From contig JAICME010000002.1 in the NCBI GenBank assembly GCA_025929425.1, forward strand, positions 1 to 58,621: a stretch of DNA of 58,621 nucleotides, given 5' to 3'. Source of the DNA: Thermoleophilia bacterium (lineage in GTDB: Bacteria > Actinomycetota > Thermoleophilia > Gaiellales > Gaiellaceae). This document shows, piece by piece, positions 49,801 through 58,481 of the stretch; position 1 is the stretch's first letter, and every line of letters starts with the position of its first letter. A program made the translations under genes and the position numbers. The notes beneath the pieces are model-generated. The model saw only the letters and a program-made list of their open reading frames with translations, had not been told where the DNA came from and did no database searches.

Positions 49801-50487
49801 GTGATCACCTCCCCGGAGTGGTCGGGCATCGAGGCGCACGGCCGCCGCTACGCGCCGTTCACGATCAACGTCGAGCGTGAGAAACCCTGGCATACCCTCA
49901 CCGGCCGCCAGCAGTTCTACCTCGACCACGCCTGGATGCTCGAGCTCGGCGAGGGGCTGCCGATCTATCGCCCGCCACTCGCCTACGCGCAGATCTACGG
50001 CGACCAGGGTTCCGGCGATGCCGCTCGCAAGGAGCTGACCCTGAATTTCCTCACACCGCACTCGAAGTGGTCGATCCACTCCGAGTACCAGGACAACCTG
50101 CACATGCTCACCCTGTTCCGGGGCGGCTCGATGCTCTGGATGTCGCGCGAGGATGCGGAGGCGCTCGACATCCACGACAACGACTGGGTCGAGGCCTACA
50201 ACCGCAACGGGGTCATGGTGCTGCGTGCCGCGGTCACGCACCGGGTCCCGCAGGGTGTGTGCATGGTCTACCACTCGAAGGACCGGCACCTGAACACGCC
50301 GCGCACCGAGCTGCTCGGCAACCGCGGCGGCACCGACAACTCGCTCACCCGGATCACGATGAAGCCGACCCATCTCGTCGGCGGCTACGCCCAACTCTCG
50401 TTCGGCTTCAACTACTACGGCCCGACCGGGTCGCAGCGCGACGAGATCACCGTCATCCGCAAGCGCGCCGGTGAGGTCGAATTCTGA
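46846..50487 (+). CDS. narG: Respiratory nitrate reductase alpha subunit
   Basis: THGVNCTGSCSWNVYVKDG FS0 cluster, EYEPRGCPRGASFSWY, full-length 1213 aa. Confidence 0.96.
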   Translation: MAKTPILEAHEFFRRGESNAEGWSQLVGKGREWESFYRDRWQHDKVVRSTHGVNCTGSCSWNVYVKDGLITWEAQAVDYPSTGPEMPEYEPRGCPRGASFSWYTYSPLRVKYPYVRGSLLEFYRDARTRLGDPVEAWASVVEDPEKKRTYTSQRGRGGFVRATWDEVAELIAASHVYTIRRYGPDRVAGFTPIPAMSMASYASGTRFLSLIGGTILSFYDWYSDLPPASPQTFGDQTDVPESGDWWNAGYLLIWGTNLPTTRTPDAHFMVEARYRGQKVVVVSPDYAEHTKFADHWLPAKPGTDGALAMAMGHVILKEFWGERRVPYFERYARRFTDLPLLVTLRRRGDAFVPDRFLRASDLGAGEEHAEWKTVVLDERSGKPVVPNGSVGHRHQAQEGQWNLRLDETEPALTLLGRDGAEHVAVDLPRFDAEGVLARGVPALRIGDRLVTTVLDLMLAHYGVARDGLPGEWPEGYDDAKPYTPAWQEQITSVDRKLCVRVAREFARNAELTEGRSMIAMGAGTNHWFHSDAIYRTFLSLLLLTGCEGRNGGGWAHYVGQEKVRPLSGWQSIAFALDWTRPPRHQSGTPWFYLATDQWRYEGIKPEALAWEGARGLLRGKHAADLNALGARLGWLPMHPAFDRNPLDLVDDAEKAGLEPTDYVVRELRENRLGFACQDPDAPENWPRVLTVWRANVLGSSGKGHEYFLKHLLGSPDPGVRADEEPEGDRPADVVWRDPAPTAKLDLLTTIDFRMTSNALFSDVVLPAATWYEKVDLSSTDLHPFVHTFNAAIPPPWEAKTDWDAFRLIAAEFSRLAETHLGVRRDLVAAPLLHDSADEIAQPMGDVRDWKAGECEAVPGRTMPKLIVVERDYPAVAAKHGALGPLLEELGLANKGASWKPVEEVRELGLMNGLVRGGPADGRPSLERVEHACEAMLALSGTTNGRLALEGFRSLEGRTGVPLADLAESRAGDRITLADAQVQPRTVITSPEWSGIEAHGRRYAPFTINVEREKPWHTLTGRQQFYLDHAWMLELGEGLPIYRPPLAYAQIYGDQGSGDAARKELTLNFLTPHSKWSIHSEYQDNLHMLTLFRGGSMLWMSREDAEALDIHDNDWVEAYNRNGVMVLRAAVTHRVPQGVCMVYHSKDRHLNTPRTELLGNRGGTDNSLTRITMKPTHLVGGYAQLSFGFNYYGPTGSQRDEITVIRKRAGEVEF

Positions 50488-52025
50488 TGCGGGTGCGCGC
50501 GCAGGTCGCGATGGTCATGAACCTCGACAAGTGCATCGGCTGCCATACGTGCTCGGTCACCTGCAAGCAGGTGTGGACGAACCGGCCGGGCACCGAGTAC
50601 GTCTGGTTCAACAACGTCGAGACCAAGCCCGGCCTCGGCTACCCGCGCACCTACGAGGACAACGAGAAATGGAAGGGTGGCTGGACGCTCAACCGACGCG
50701 GCAAGCTGGAGCTCAGGGCGGGTGGGCGCATCGAGAAGATCCTGAAGATCTTCTGGAACCCGAACCTGCCGACGATCGACGACTACTACGAGCCCTGGAC
50801 GTACGACTACCAGACGCTGATCGACGCCCCCCTGTCGGAGCGCGATCCGGTCGCACGACCGTTCTCGCAGCTGACCGGCGACCGGATCGAGGTCAAGACC
50901 GGGCCGAACTGGGACGACAACCTCGCCGGCGCGCCCGAGCACGCAATCGACGATCCGCTCCTCCGCGGGATCGAGGAGCAGGTTCGCTTCGCCTACGAGC
51001 AGGCGTTCATGTTCTACCTGCCCCGGATCTGCGAGCACTGCCTCAACCCGAGCTGCGTCGCGTCCTGTCCGTCCGGAGCGATGTACAAGCGCGTCGAGGA
51101 CGGAATCGTGCTCGTCGACCAGCACAAGTGTCGCGGCTGGCGCTTCTGCGTCTCGGGCTGCCCCTACAAGAAGGTCTACTTCAACCACAGAAGCGGCAAG
51201 GCCGAGAAGTGCACGCTCTGCTACCCGCGCATCGAGCAGGGCCAGCCCACGATCTGCTCGGAGACCTGCGTCGGCCGGATCCGCTACCTCGGCCTCGTGC
51301 TCTACGACGCCGACCGCGTCGAGGAGGCGGCCTCCGTGCCGGACGAGCACGACCTGCTCGATGCGCAGATGGGCGTCTTCCTCGACCCCGACGACCCCGA
51401 GGTACAGGCGGCCGCGCGCGCAGACGGCATCCCGGACGACTGGCTCGAGGCCGCACGCCGCTCGCCGGTCTACACCCTCGCGGTCCGCTACCGGCTGGCC
51501 CTGCCGCTCCACCCCGAGTACCGGACGCTGCCGATGGTCTGGTACGTGCCGCCGCTCTCACCGGTAGTGAACGCGCTCGAGACCGACGGCTACGAAGCCG
51601 ACCCGGACGACCTCTTCCCCGCCATCGAGACGCTCCGCATCCCGGTCGACTACCTCGCCAACCTGCTCGCCGCGGGCGACGCCGAGGTCATCCGCACGGT
51701 TCTGCGAAGGCTGGCCGCGATGCGTGCCTACATGCGCAAGCGCGAGGTGCTCGACGAGACCGACGAGACGCTGCCGGCCTCGGTCGGCCTGACGGCGCAC
51801 GATCTGGAGGCGATGTACCGGCTGCTCGCGATCGCCAAGTACGAGGAGCGCTACGTGATCCCGAAGGCGCACGGCGAGCTCGCCTCGGAACTGATGGAAC
51901 AGCAAGGTGCCTGCGGACTCGACTTCGACGGCGGCCCCGGCAACTGCGGTGCCGTCCAGCCCCGCGCGAACGAACGCTTCATGCTCAAGAAGACGCTGCC
52001 GATTCTCGGCCAGAGCGACGCATGA
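50487..52025 (+). CDS. narH: Respiratory nitrate reductase beta subunit
   Basis: CIGCHTCSVTCKQVW, CEHCLNPSCVASCPSGAMYKR, CRGWRFCVSGCPYKKVYFN. Confidence 0.96.
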   Translation: MRVRAQVAMVMNLDKCIGCHTCSVTCKQVWTNRPGTEYVWFNNVETKPGLGYPRTYEDNEKWKGGWTLNRRGKLELRAGGRIEKILKIFWNPNLPTIDDYYEPWTYDYQTLIDAPLSERDPVARPFSQLTGDRIEVKTGPNWDDNLAGAPEHAIDDPLLRGIEEQVRFAYEQAFMFYLPRICEHCLNPSCVASCPSGAMYKRVEDGIVLVDQHKCRGWRFCVSGCPYKKVYFNHRSGKAEKCTLCYPRIEQGQPTICSETCVGRIRYLGLVLYDADRVEEAASVPDEHDLLDAQMGVFLDPDDPEVQAAARADGIPDDWLEAARRSPVYTLAVRYRLALPLHPEYRTLPMVWYVPPLSPVVNALETDGYEADPDDLFPAIETLRIPVDYLANLLAAGDAEVIRTVLRRLAAMRAYMRKREVLDETDETLPASVGLTAHDLEAMYRLLAIAKYEERYVIPKAHGELASELMEQQGACGLDFDGGPGNCGAVQPRANERFMLKKTLPILGQSDA

Positions 52026-52660
52026 TCCGCACCCGCCGAGCGAACGCCATTCCGTTCAAGCTCGTCTCGGTCCTGCTCCGCTACCCGGACCGGGGTCTCG
52101 TGGAGGCACGCGAGGAGCTCGCCGCCACGGTGGCTGCGCTGCCGCGGTCGCCGCAGCGCGAGCCACTGCAGCGCTTCGTCGCCCACCTCGCCGAGAGGAC
52201 CCAGACGGAGCTCGAGCGGCAGTACGTCGAGACGTTCGACCTGCGCCGCCGCTCAGGGCTCTACCTGAGCTACTACGTCCACGGCGACACGCGCAAGCGC
52301 GGCATGGCACTGCTGCGCCTGAAACGGCTCTACGCCGCCGCCGGACTCGAGCTCACGAGCGGTGAACTGCCCGACTACCTGCCCCTGATGCTCGAGTTCG
52401 CCGCGCTCGCCCCGCCTGGCGCGGGCGAGACCCTCCTGCGCGAGTACCGCCCCTCGCTCGAGCTCCTTCGCGCCGGCCTTCACGACGACGGTAGCCCGTA
52501 CGCCGCTGTCCTCGATGCCCTCTGCGTCGGCCTGCCGCGCCTGTCGGCGCTCGAGCGCGAGCACGTCCGCGTCCTCGGCGAACAGGGGCCGCCCGACGAG
52601 CAGGTGGGTCTGCAGCCGTTCGCGCCGCCCGAGGTGATGCCGACGGAGGCGCGCGTATGA
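52022..52660 (+). CDS. narJ: Nitrate reductase molybdenum cofactor assembly chaperone
   Basis: VSVLLRYPDRG, YVETFDLRRRSGLYLSYYVHGDTRKRGMALL. Confidence 0.93.
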   Translation: MIRTRRANAIPFKLVSVLLRYPDRGLVEAREELAATVAALPRSPQREPLQRFVAHLAERTQTELERQYVETFDLRRRSGLYLSYYVHGDTRKRGMALLRLKRLYAAAGLELTSGELPDYLPLMLEFAALAPPGAGETLLREYRPSLELLRAGLHDDGSPYAAVLDALCVGLPRLSALEREHVRVLGEQGPPDEQVGLQPFAPPEVMPTEARV

Positions 52661-53367
52661 GCCAGCGCGCCGAGCTCTACGTCTGGCTCGTCCTCCCCTA
52701 CGTCTCGCTGAGCGTGTTCATCGTCGGTCACTGGTGGCGCTATCGGCGCGACCAGTTCGGCTGGACGAGCCGCTCGACGCAACTGCTCGAGAGTCGGCTG
52801 CTCGCTTGGGGCTCGACGCTTTTCCACTATGGCGCGCTTGCCGTGATCGGCGGCCACGTCGTCGGGATCCTCGTTCCTGCGAGCGTCACAGGAAGGTTCG
52901 GCATCTCGGAGACGACCTACCACCATCTGTCCGGGTACGCGGGTGGCGCGGCGGGAATCGTCTGTCTGGCGGGCTTCGGCATCCTCGCCTTCCGGCGAAC
53001 GAAGGTCCGTCGCATCCGCGCCACCACCTCGATCAGCGACGTGATCGTCTTCGTCCTGCTCGGTCTCCTGATCCTGCTCGGTGACGGTCAGACGCTCGGC
53101 TACAACGTCTTCGGATCGGGCTACGACTACCGCCAGACCGTCGGCCCCTGGTTCCGCACCCTCTTCTACGACCCGCAGCCCTCGCTGATGTCGAGCGCGC
53201 CGATCGCCTACCAGGTGCACGCCGCGCTGCCCTGGCTCCTCTACGCGGTCTGGCCGTTCAGTCGGCTCGTCCACGCCTGGAGCTACCCGCTCCAGTACCT
53301 CGGCCGCCCCTACATCCTCTACCGCCGCCGCCACCCGATCCCCCGCCGCGCAGGCGCCCAGAGCTGA
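52657..53367 (+). CDS. narI: Respiratory nitrate reductase gamma subunit
   Basis: YVSLSVFIVGHWWRYRRDQFGWTSRSTQLLE, FSRLVHAWSYPLQYLGRPYILYRRR. Confidence 0.95.
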   Translation: MSQRAELYVWLVLPYVSLSVFIVGHWWRYRRDQFGWTSRSTQLLESRLLAWGSTLFHYGALAVIGGHVVGILVPASVTGRFGISETTYHHLSGYAGGAAGIVCLAGFGILAFRRTKVRRIRATTSISDVIVFVLLGLLILLGDGQTLGYNVFGSGYDYRQTVGPWFRTLFYDPQPSLMSSAPIAYQVHAALPWLLYAVWPFSRLVHAWSYPLQYLGRPYILYRRRHPIPRRAGAQS

Positions 53368-53376
53368 GCGACGGTC

Positions 53377-54687
53377 GTGGCGGAGCAACCGCTGCAGCCG
53401 GTGCGGCGTCGACTCGCCCTGCAGGACGACCGCGCCGTCGGTGGCCCGGTCGCGCTGCCGCTGCTCGTCGCCTACTTCGGGCTCTCGCTTCTGGGTTGGG
53501 TCGCAGCGGCAGTCGCACTCATCGTGGCTTCGCCGCGCCTCGCGGCCGGCGATGTCGGCGCCGCAGAACCGGTGCTCGCAGCGCACCTGCTCGCGCTCGG
53601 CTTCCTGCCGCTTGCGGTCAGCGGCGGCGCCTTCCACCTGCTCCCGGTCATGCTGCGCAACCCGCTTCGCGGCGAGCGCCGACTCGCGATCGCCTTACCG
53701 CTGCTCGCGCTCGGCGCCTGGCTCGTCGCTCCCGGCGTCGCCTACAACCTCCCCGCCGTGCTCTGGCCGGGCGCGACACTGCTCGCTACCGGATTCACGC
53801 TCGTTCTGGTCGAGCTCGGCGGACTCGTCGCCCGAGCGCCGCGGGGGCGGATGCTCGTCGCCAGCCGCACCGGAGTCTCGCTCAGCCTGTTCCACGCCCT
53901 CGCAGCGCTCACGCTCGGCGCAATCACCTTCGACCGCGGCGACGCGTCGGTCCTCGGCGTAAGTCACGGCCGCTGGCTGCTCGTGCACCTCCACCTCGCC
54001 GCAGTCGGCTGGCTCGCACTTCTCATCCTCACTGTCGGTCGCACACTCGGACCGATGCTCGCCCAAGCCCCGGCGGCCCCCGCCCGGCGGCTGCCGCTCG
54101 AGGAAATCATGCTCACGCTCGGCCTCTGGCTCCTCGTAGCCGGCATCGCCGCGGACACGAACCCGGTGGCCGATGCCGGTGGCGCGCTCATCGTCGTCGC
54201 GCTCGGTCGCTTCGGTGCCCTCATCCTCCGCATCCAACGCATGCGTCGAATCGAGCCGGAGGGGCCACTCCTCCACCTGCTCGCCGGAGCTGTTTTCCTC
54301 GCGCAGGCCGCGATTCTCGGCTTTGCCCTCCTCGCAGGGGTCGGACCGCAACATCGTGGCCTCGCCGCCTACATCCTCCTCCTGCTCCTCGGCTGGGCGG
54401 TCGGGGTCACCCTCGGCCACCTGCCGAAGCTCCTCTCACTCTCGATCTGGGTCTGGTGGCCGCCCGGACCGCGGCCGAAGCAAGACGCGCTCTACCCGCG
54501 CCGGCTGGCCCAACTCGAGGCGACCGTCTTCGCGTGCGGCGTCGAGGTCGCAGCGATCGGCATCTACATCGGAAATTCTCTTGTCACCCGTGCCGGAACC
54601 GCGCTCGTAACGGCAGCCGCGCTGCTGACTGTGGCGGTGGTCACATCCATCCGGCAGCGGCACAACCGAGCCACAGCCACAACCTGA
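53377..54687 (+). CDS. NnrS-/heme-copper-oxidase-I-like polytopic membrane protein
   Basis: About 12 TMs with conserved-looking His in AAHLLALGFLPLAVSGGAFHLLPVM, LLVHLHLAAVGWLA, TLGHLPKLLSLS; follows narI by 9 nt. Confidence 0.65.
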   Translation: MAEQPLQPVRRRLALQDDRAVGGPVALPLLVAYFGLSLLGWVAAAVALIVASPRLAAGDVGAAEPVLAAHLLALGFLPLAVSGGAFHLLPVMLRNPLRGERRLAIALPLLALGAWLVAPGVAYNLPAVLWPGATLLATGFTLVLVELGGLVARAPRGRMLVASRTGVSLSLFHALAALTLGAITFDRGDASVLGVSHGRWLLVHLHLAAVGWLALLILTVGRTLGPMLAQAPAAPARRLPLEEIMLTLGLWLLVAGIAADTNPVADAGGALIVVALGRFGALILRIQRMRRIEPEGPLLHLLAGAVFLAQAAILGFALLAGVGPQHRGLAAYILLLLLGWAVGVTLGHLPKLLSLSIWVWWPPGPRPKQDALYPRRLAQLEATVFACGVEVAAIGIYIGNSLVTRAGTALVTAAALLTVAVVTSIRQRHNRATATT

Positions 54688-54691
54688 ACCA

Positions 54692-54708
54692 GCGGCCCTT
54701 GCGGCCGC
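54692..54708 (+). terminator. Short GC hairpin after nar operon
   Basis: GCGGCC-CTTGC-GGCCGC; no T-tract. Confidence 0.35.
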
Positions 54709-55122
54709 CCTCTCACCTCACGACGGTGCCGCCCGCCTGAGCCTGAACCTTGCTCCCGAAGCGTCCGTGGCCGCGCCAACCGCGTAATGGCAACCTCACA
54801 GGGTGGTGGGCGACGCGCCGGAGAGATCAGGTGCCTCCCCTCCACTCTGTTCCCGAACACCGCGCGGTTGCCGGCTTTTCGCTAGCGGCATGTGAAAGAG
54901 GAACTCGCTGTCGATCAGCCGAGCGGTCAGTATCGGGAGCCGCCCGTCAGCAATTGCTGAAGGTCGCACGCGAGCGAGTCAGCAGATCGGCCAAGAAGGA
55001 AGGCCATGATGGTGGTGGACCGCTTCCCGTAGCGCCTGGTCGGTTCATGACCTGCTTGACTTCTCGTCCCCGGGCCTAACAATGCGGTCTAACGGGGCGT
55101 CCCAATCCCGGCGGAGGAGTTC

Positions 55123-55750
55123 ATGCGGAAGCGTTCCCTGCGACGGCCGAGTCCGGCTCTCGTCATCTCGCTCATCACGCTGTTCGTCGCGCTCGGCGGG
55201 ACTACATATGCGGCGACAAGCTTGCCGAGGGACAGCGTAGGAACGGCCCAAATCAAGCCCCGAGCTGTCACCAGGGTGGAAGATCGCTAAGGGGGCGCTG
55301 GCAGGGCTACGGGGCCGGCAAGGCGCCACAGGGCCTCCGGGGCCTCAAGGTGATGCCGGACCGAAGGGGGATCAAGGCATGCCAGGGATCCAGGGCATTC
55401 AGGGGCCCCCTGGGCCGAAGGGCGATCAAGGCATGCAAGGGGTCCAGGGCCCTCCAGGTGTCCAGGGTGACCCTGGGCCGACTGCTATCGCGTACATCGC
55501 ATCCCCCTTGACGAAAGTGGCGGTCGGCGAAAACGCGACCGCGTCCGCGACTTGCCCCTCCGGGATGGTTGTCACTGGCGGGGGTGTTCGACCCGAGGGT
55601 GACATCAGCGTCATCGGGTCGGATTGGCTCGCCTCTACAGCCCCCACACCCAATGTGTGGGTCGGAACGGTCGAGAACATCGGGGCGACGGACGCGTACT
55701 TTTATGTCGACGCGATCTGTGTCCCGGCGACCGACATCGTCGGTTTCTGA
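55123..55750 (+). pseudogene. Exported collagen-like (GXY-repeat) protein with a frameshift
   Basis: [50 protein letters not shown] stops in frame 1; frame 2 continues [33 protein letters not shown]... to 55750. Confidence 0.7.
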
Positions 55751-55808
55751 CCCGTAGGCCGCCTCGCCGCGGATAGCAAGGGCATGGGGGTTCCGGCGAG
55801 TTCGGATC

Positions 55809-56105
55809 GTGTCCTTTGAGCAGCCCGGTCTGATTCTGCGGCGTGGGCGATCTCAGTTCACGGTTGCGTACAGCGAGATCCTGACCGTTGAGCGATTGCG
55901 CCCGATCTGGGGCATCCGCCTCCATATCCGGTCGGGCGATCCCGTAAGGGTGGCCTGCAGCGGAAAGCGCGGAGAGCGACCGAAGACGAGCTGCGGCGCC
56001 GAGAGATTCGCATCGTCGATTGCTGGGGGCGATCACCAAGGGCCCTGGCTCGGCCGTGCGCTGGTCCGTTCGGGAGGCCCCCCGGTAACTGAGCTCTACC
56101 GCTAG
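55809..56105 (+). pseudogene. Small PH-like hypothetical protein, probably frameshifted
   Basis: GLILRRGRSQFTVAYSEILTVERLRPIWGIRLHIRSGDPVRVACSG; another frame continues ATEDELRRREIRIVDCWGRSP. Confidence 0.4.
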
Positions 56106-56272
56106 CGAGCGCCTTCCAGTGCGGCACCGGTCGAGCAGCAACGAACGGCGTCTAGAGAGTGGGCCGGACGGTTAGCCGAACACCCGGGCGCTGCACCCCT
56201 GCCCGGCCCAGAGGGACGCTACGACCTGCTTTGTGCTCGCGCTAGTGACTGTTTGGGGCAGGTGCGTAGGCC

Positions 56273-56485
56273 TCAAAAGGGGATGTCGTCGTCAGCGTCC
56301 TCTGGAAAGTCGCTGGAGGGCACCGAGACACTTTCAGCCGGAGCCGGTTCCTTAACAACCTGCGGCCGCTGCAGTTCGACCTGGCGCTCGACGAGGAGGC
56401 GGATGAAGCTGCCAGACAAGTGACCGGCTTGGGCGAAGCCGATCAGTCCCGCCAGTGGGAGAATGCACCGCCGATTCGTCAGGGG
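56273..56485 (-). pseudogene. 5'-truncated ORF ending in an SSB-type C-terminal tip (DDDIPF)
   Basis: ...LPLAGLIGFAQAGHLSGSFIRLLVERQVELQRPQVVKEPAPAESVSVPSSDFPEDADDDIPF*; no ATG/GTG start; open frame ends at the transposon edge. Confidence 0.5.
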
Positions 56486-56575
56486 TCATTCCTGAACTGT
56501 GAGTGTGAGGGGGTGTCCCGTCTGGGGCGCTTGTCAGGTTGGTGTCGGTGCTCTTTGTTCGTGACTCGATTCTCG

Positions 56576-56601
56576 AAATGGGGTATGTCGATCACGCAAC
56601 C
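56576..56601 (+). repeat. 26-bp inverted repeat, left copy
   Basis: AAATGGGGTATGTCGATCACGCAACC. Confidence 0.95.
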
Positions 56602-56639
56602 TGCTTGAGGGTTAGCGACAGTCGGTCGATCTACCTTCG

Positions 56640-57716
56640 ATGGCGACTGTGGTCGCTCCAGCGGCAGACCTACAAGCAGGGCGCGACTATCCGCGCACGC
56701 TGACCGAGTTCCTTGAGTGGTTCCCGGACGATCACGCCTGCTGGCACTATCTGCTCAGGCTTCGTTGGCCTGACGGGTTCTCCTGTCGGCACTGCGGCAA
56801 CGACGACTACTGGCTGAGCCGTCGCCGCTTACTGATCTGCACGAAGTGCCGCAAGAGCACATCGGTGACGGCGGGAACGATCTTCCAGGACACGCACCTT
56901 CCCCTCCTGACCTGGTTCCAGGCCGGGTGGTTGATAGCGACCCAGAAGAACGGCCTGAGCGCGCTCGCGTTGAGCCGCCAGCTCGGGATCAGCTACAAGG
57001 CGGCCTGGACGCTCGAGCAGAAGTTCCGCCGCGCGATGGTCAGACCTGGCCGAGACGCGGATCGACTCTCAGGGGAAATCGAGGTCGACGAGACCTACGT
57101 CGGCGGATCGCGGCCGGGCAAGCGCGGTCGCGGCGCTGAGAACAAGCAGATCGTGATCATCGCCGTCGAGTGCCGGAAGGGCGACGAGGAGCGCGGGCTT
57201 GGGAGGACGCGGTTGCGCGTAATCCCAGACTGCACAGCCCACCAACTGCAGAGCTTCATCTGCGATACGTGCGAGCCCGGCTCGATCGTCTCGACCGACG
57301 GCCACAGCGGGTACCTCGGCATCAGCGAGCTCGGTTACCTACACGACCGGAACGTGCTCAGCAGCTCACCCGATCCCGCCCACGTAACGATGCCGGCCGT
57401 GCATATCGTCGCCAGCCTGTTCAAGCGCTGGCTGCTCGGCACGCATCAGGGCGGCCACGGCAGCCAGCACCTGGAGACGTACCTCGACGAGTTCGTCTTC
57501 CACTTCAACCGGCGGAACTCCAGGAACCGCGGCCTCCTCTTCTACCGGCTGCTCGAGCTCGCGGTCAGCGTGCCGCCGGCCGGTTACGAGCAGATCGTCT
57601 GGTCGCGCCGTCCGCACGCGACGAGCCCACGGCTACGGGGCCTGCCGCGCACATCACCAGCGTCACTCCGACGGCAGGCGCGCCACGAAGAGCCGGAGAA
57701 AGACATCCCGTTCTAG
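56640..57716 (+). CDS. IS1595 (ISXO2-like) family transposase
   Basis: Zn-ribbon CRHCGNDDYW...CTKCRKSTSVTAGTIFQDTHLPLLTWFQAGWLI; IEVDETYVGGSRPGKRGRGAENKQIVI; VSTDGHSGYLGI; FVFHFNRRNSRNRGLLFYRLLE. Confidence 0.92.
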   Translation: MATVVAPAADLQAGRDYPRTLTEFLEWFPDDHACWHYLLRLRWPDGFSCRHCGNDDYWLSRRRLLICTKCRKSTSVTAGTIFQDTHLPLLTWFQAGWLIATQKNGLSALALSRQLGISYKAAWTLEQKFRRAMVRPGRDADRLSGEIEVDETYVGGSRPGKRGRGAENKQIVIIAVECRKGDEERGLGRTRLRVIPDCTAHQLQSFICDTCEPGSIVSTDGHSGYLGISELGYLHDRNVLSSSPDPAHVTMPAVHIVASLFKRWLLGTHQGGHGSQHLETYLDEFVFHFNRRNSRNRGLLFYRLLELAVSVPPAGYEQIVWSRRPHATSPRLRGLPRTSPASLRRQARHEEPEKDIPF

Positions 57717-57725
57717 TCAGGGACG

Positions 57726-58298
57726 CTAGCCGTGGGCAAACGGGAAAAGTGCTTCGCTGCGCGCCCACTGGCCGCCGTACCCGTTCCCGCCACGGAAAGC
57801 GTTCTCGATGACGACGAAGGGTACGCCTCGCTCGTCCTGTGCCTCAAAGAGGAACGCCTCAAAAGCCCAGCCCCTCTGGTCGTTGTGTCCCGTGTGCGGG
57901 TCAAGGGACTTCTCGATTGCGGGGATCGCTCTGGCGAGAGCGAGATCGTGATGGGTCTGAACGATGACGAGAGGCGCAACTTGCCGCGGATGGAGGAGGC
58001 GAACACTTTTCACGGTGAGGTCGTAGCGGGCGGCTGCCGCGTCCAGGCGACGCCGGAACTCCGACGCACGAAGGTTGGCGAACCGCTGCGTTGGCTCCTG
58101 ACGCCCACGGCGCACGATGTCAGCGACCCAGCGCGCTCGTATCCTCTTTGCATCGCGGCGGGCGGTTGCAGCGGTGATGGGCCGCGCCTTCTCACTACTG
58201 AGAAGGGAGTCACGCACCGAGCGACTACCGCCTGCGCAACCAGCAAGAAGCACGGCAAGGCCGAGAGCAGCAAGCAGGAGTGCGAGGTTCGCCTTCAC
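57726..58298 (-). CDS. Lipoprotein, apparent transposon passenger
   Basis: Lipobox LAVLLAGCAGG; 190 aa; lies between transposase and right inverted repeat. Confidence 0.7.
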   Translation of the reverse strand: MKANLALLLAALGLAVLLAGCAGGSRSVRDSLLSSEKARPITAATARRDAKRIRARWVADIVRRGRQEPTQRFANLRASEFRRRLDAAAARYDLTVKSVRLLHPRQVAPLVIVQTHHDLALARAIPAIEKSLDPHTGHNDQRGWAFEAFLFEAQDERGVPFVVIENAFRGGNGYGGQWARSEALFPFAHG

Positions 58299-58455
58299 CT
58301 CGTCTCTTTATACGTCGCGGCTCGTCCAGATGTCACGTTCCCGCTATCGGGCGAACTATCCCAGCACTCGTTCACACGTTCCCGATCAGGGTTGAAAGTC
58401 GCCCTCAACCCACTTCACACCGGGAAATGGTCACGAGCAGGCATTCCGTCCTGCT

Positions 58456-58481
58456 GGTTGCGTGATCGACATACCCCATTT
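58456..58481 (-). repeat. 26-bp inverted repeat, right copy
   Basis: GGTTGCGTGATCGACATACCCCATTT, exact reverse complement of 56576-56601. Confidence 0.95.

Noticed and set aside
55320-55480. Tandem short repeats, considered as CRISPR/minisatellite
   Set aside because: The repeats are in-frame GXY collagen codons with no spacer architecture
56420-56608. 62-aa plus-strand ORF ending MSITQPA
   Set aside because: Spans the transposon left end and inverted repeat; coding appearance is a by-product
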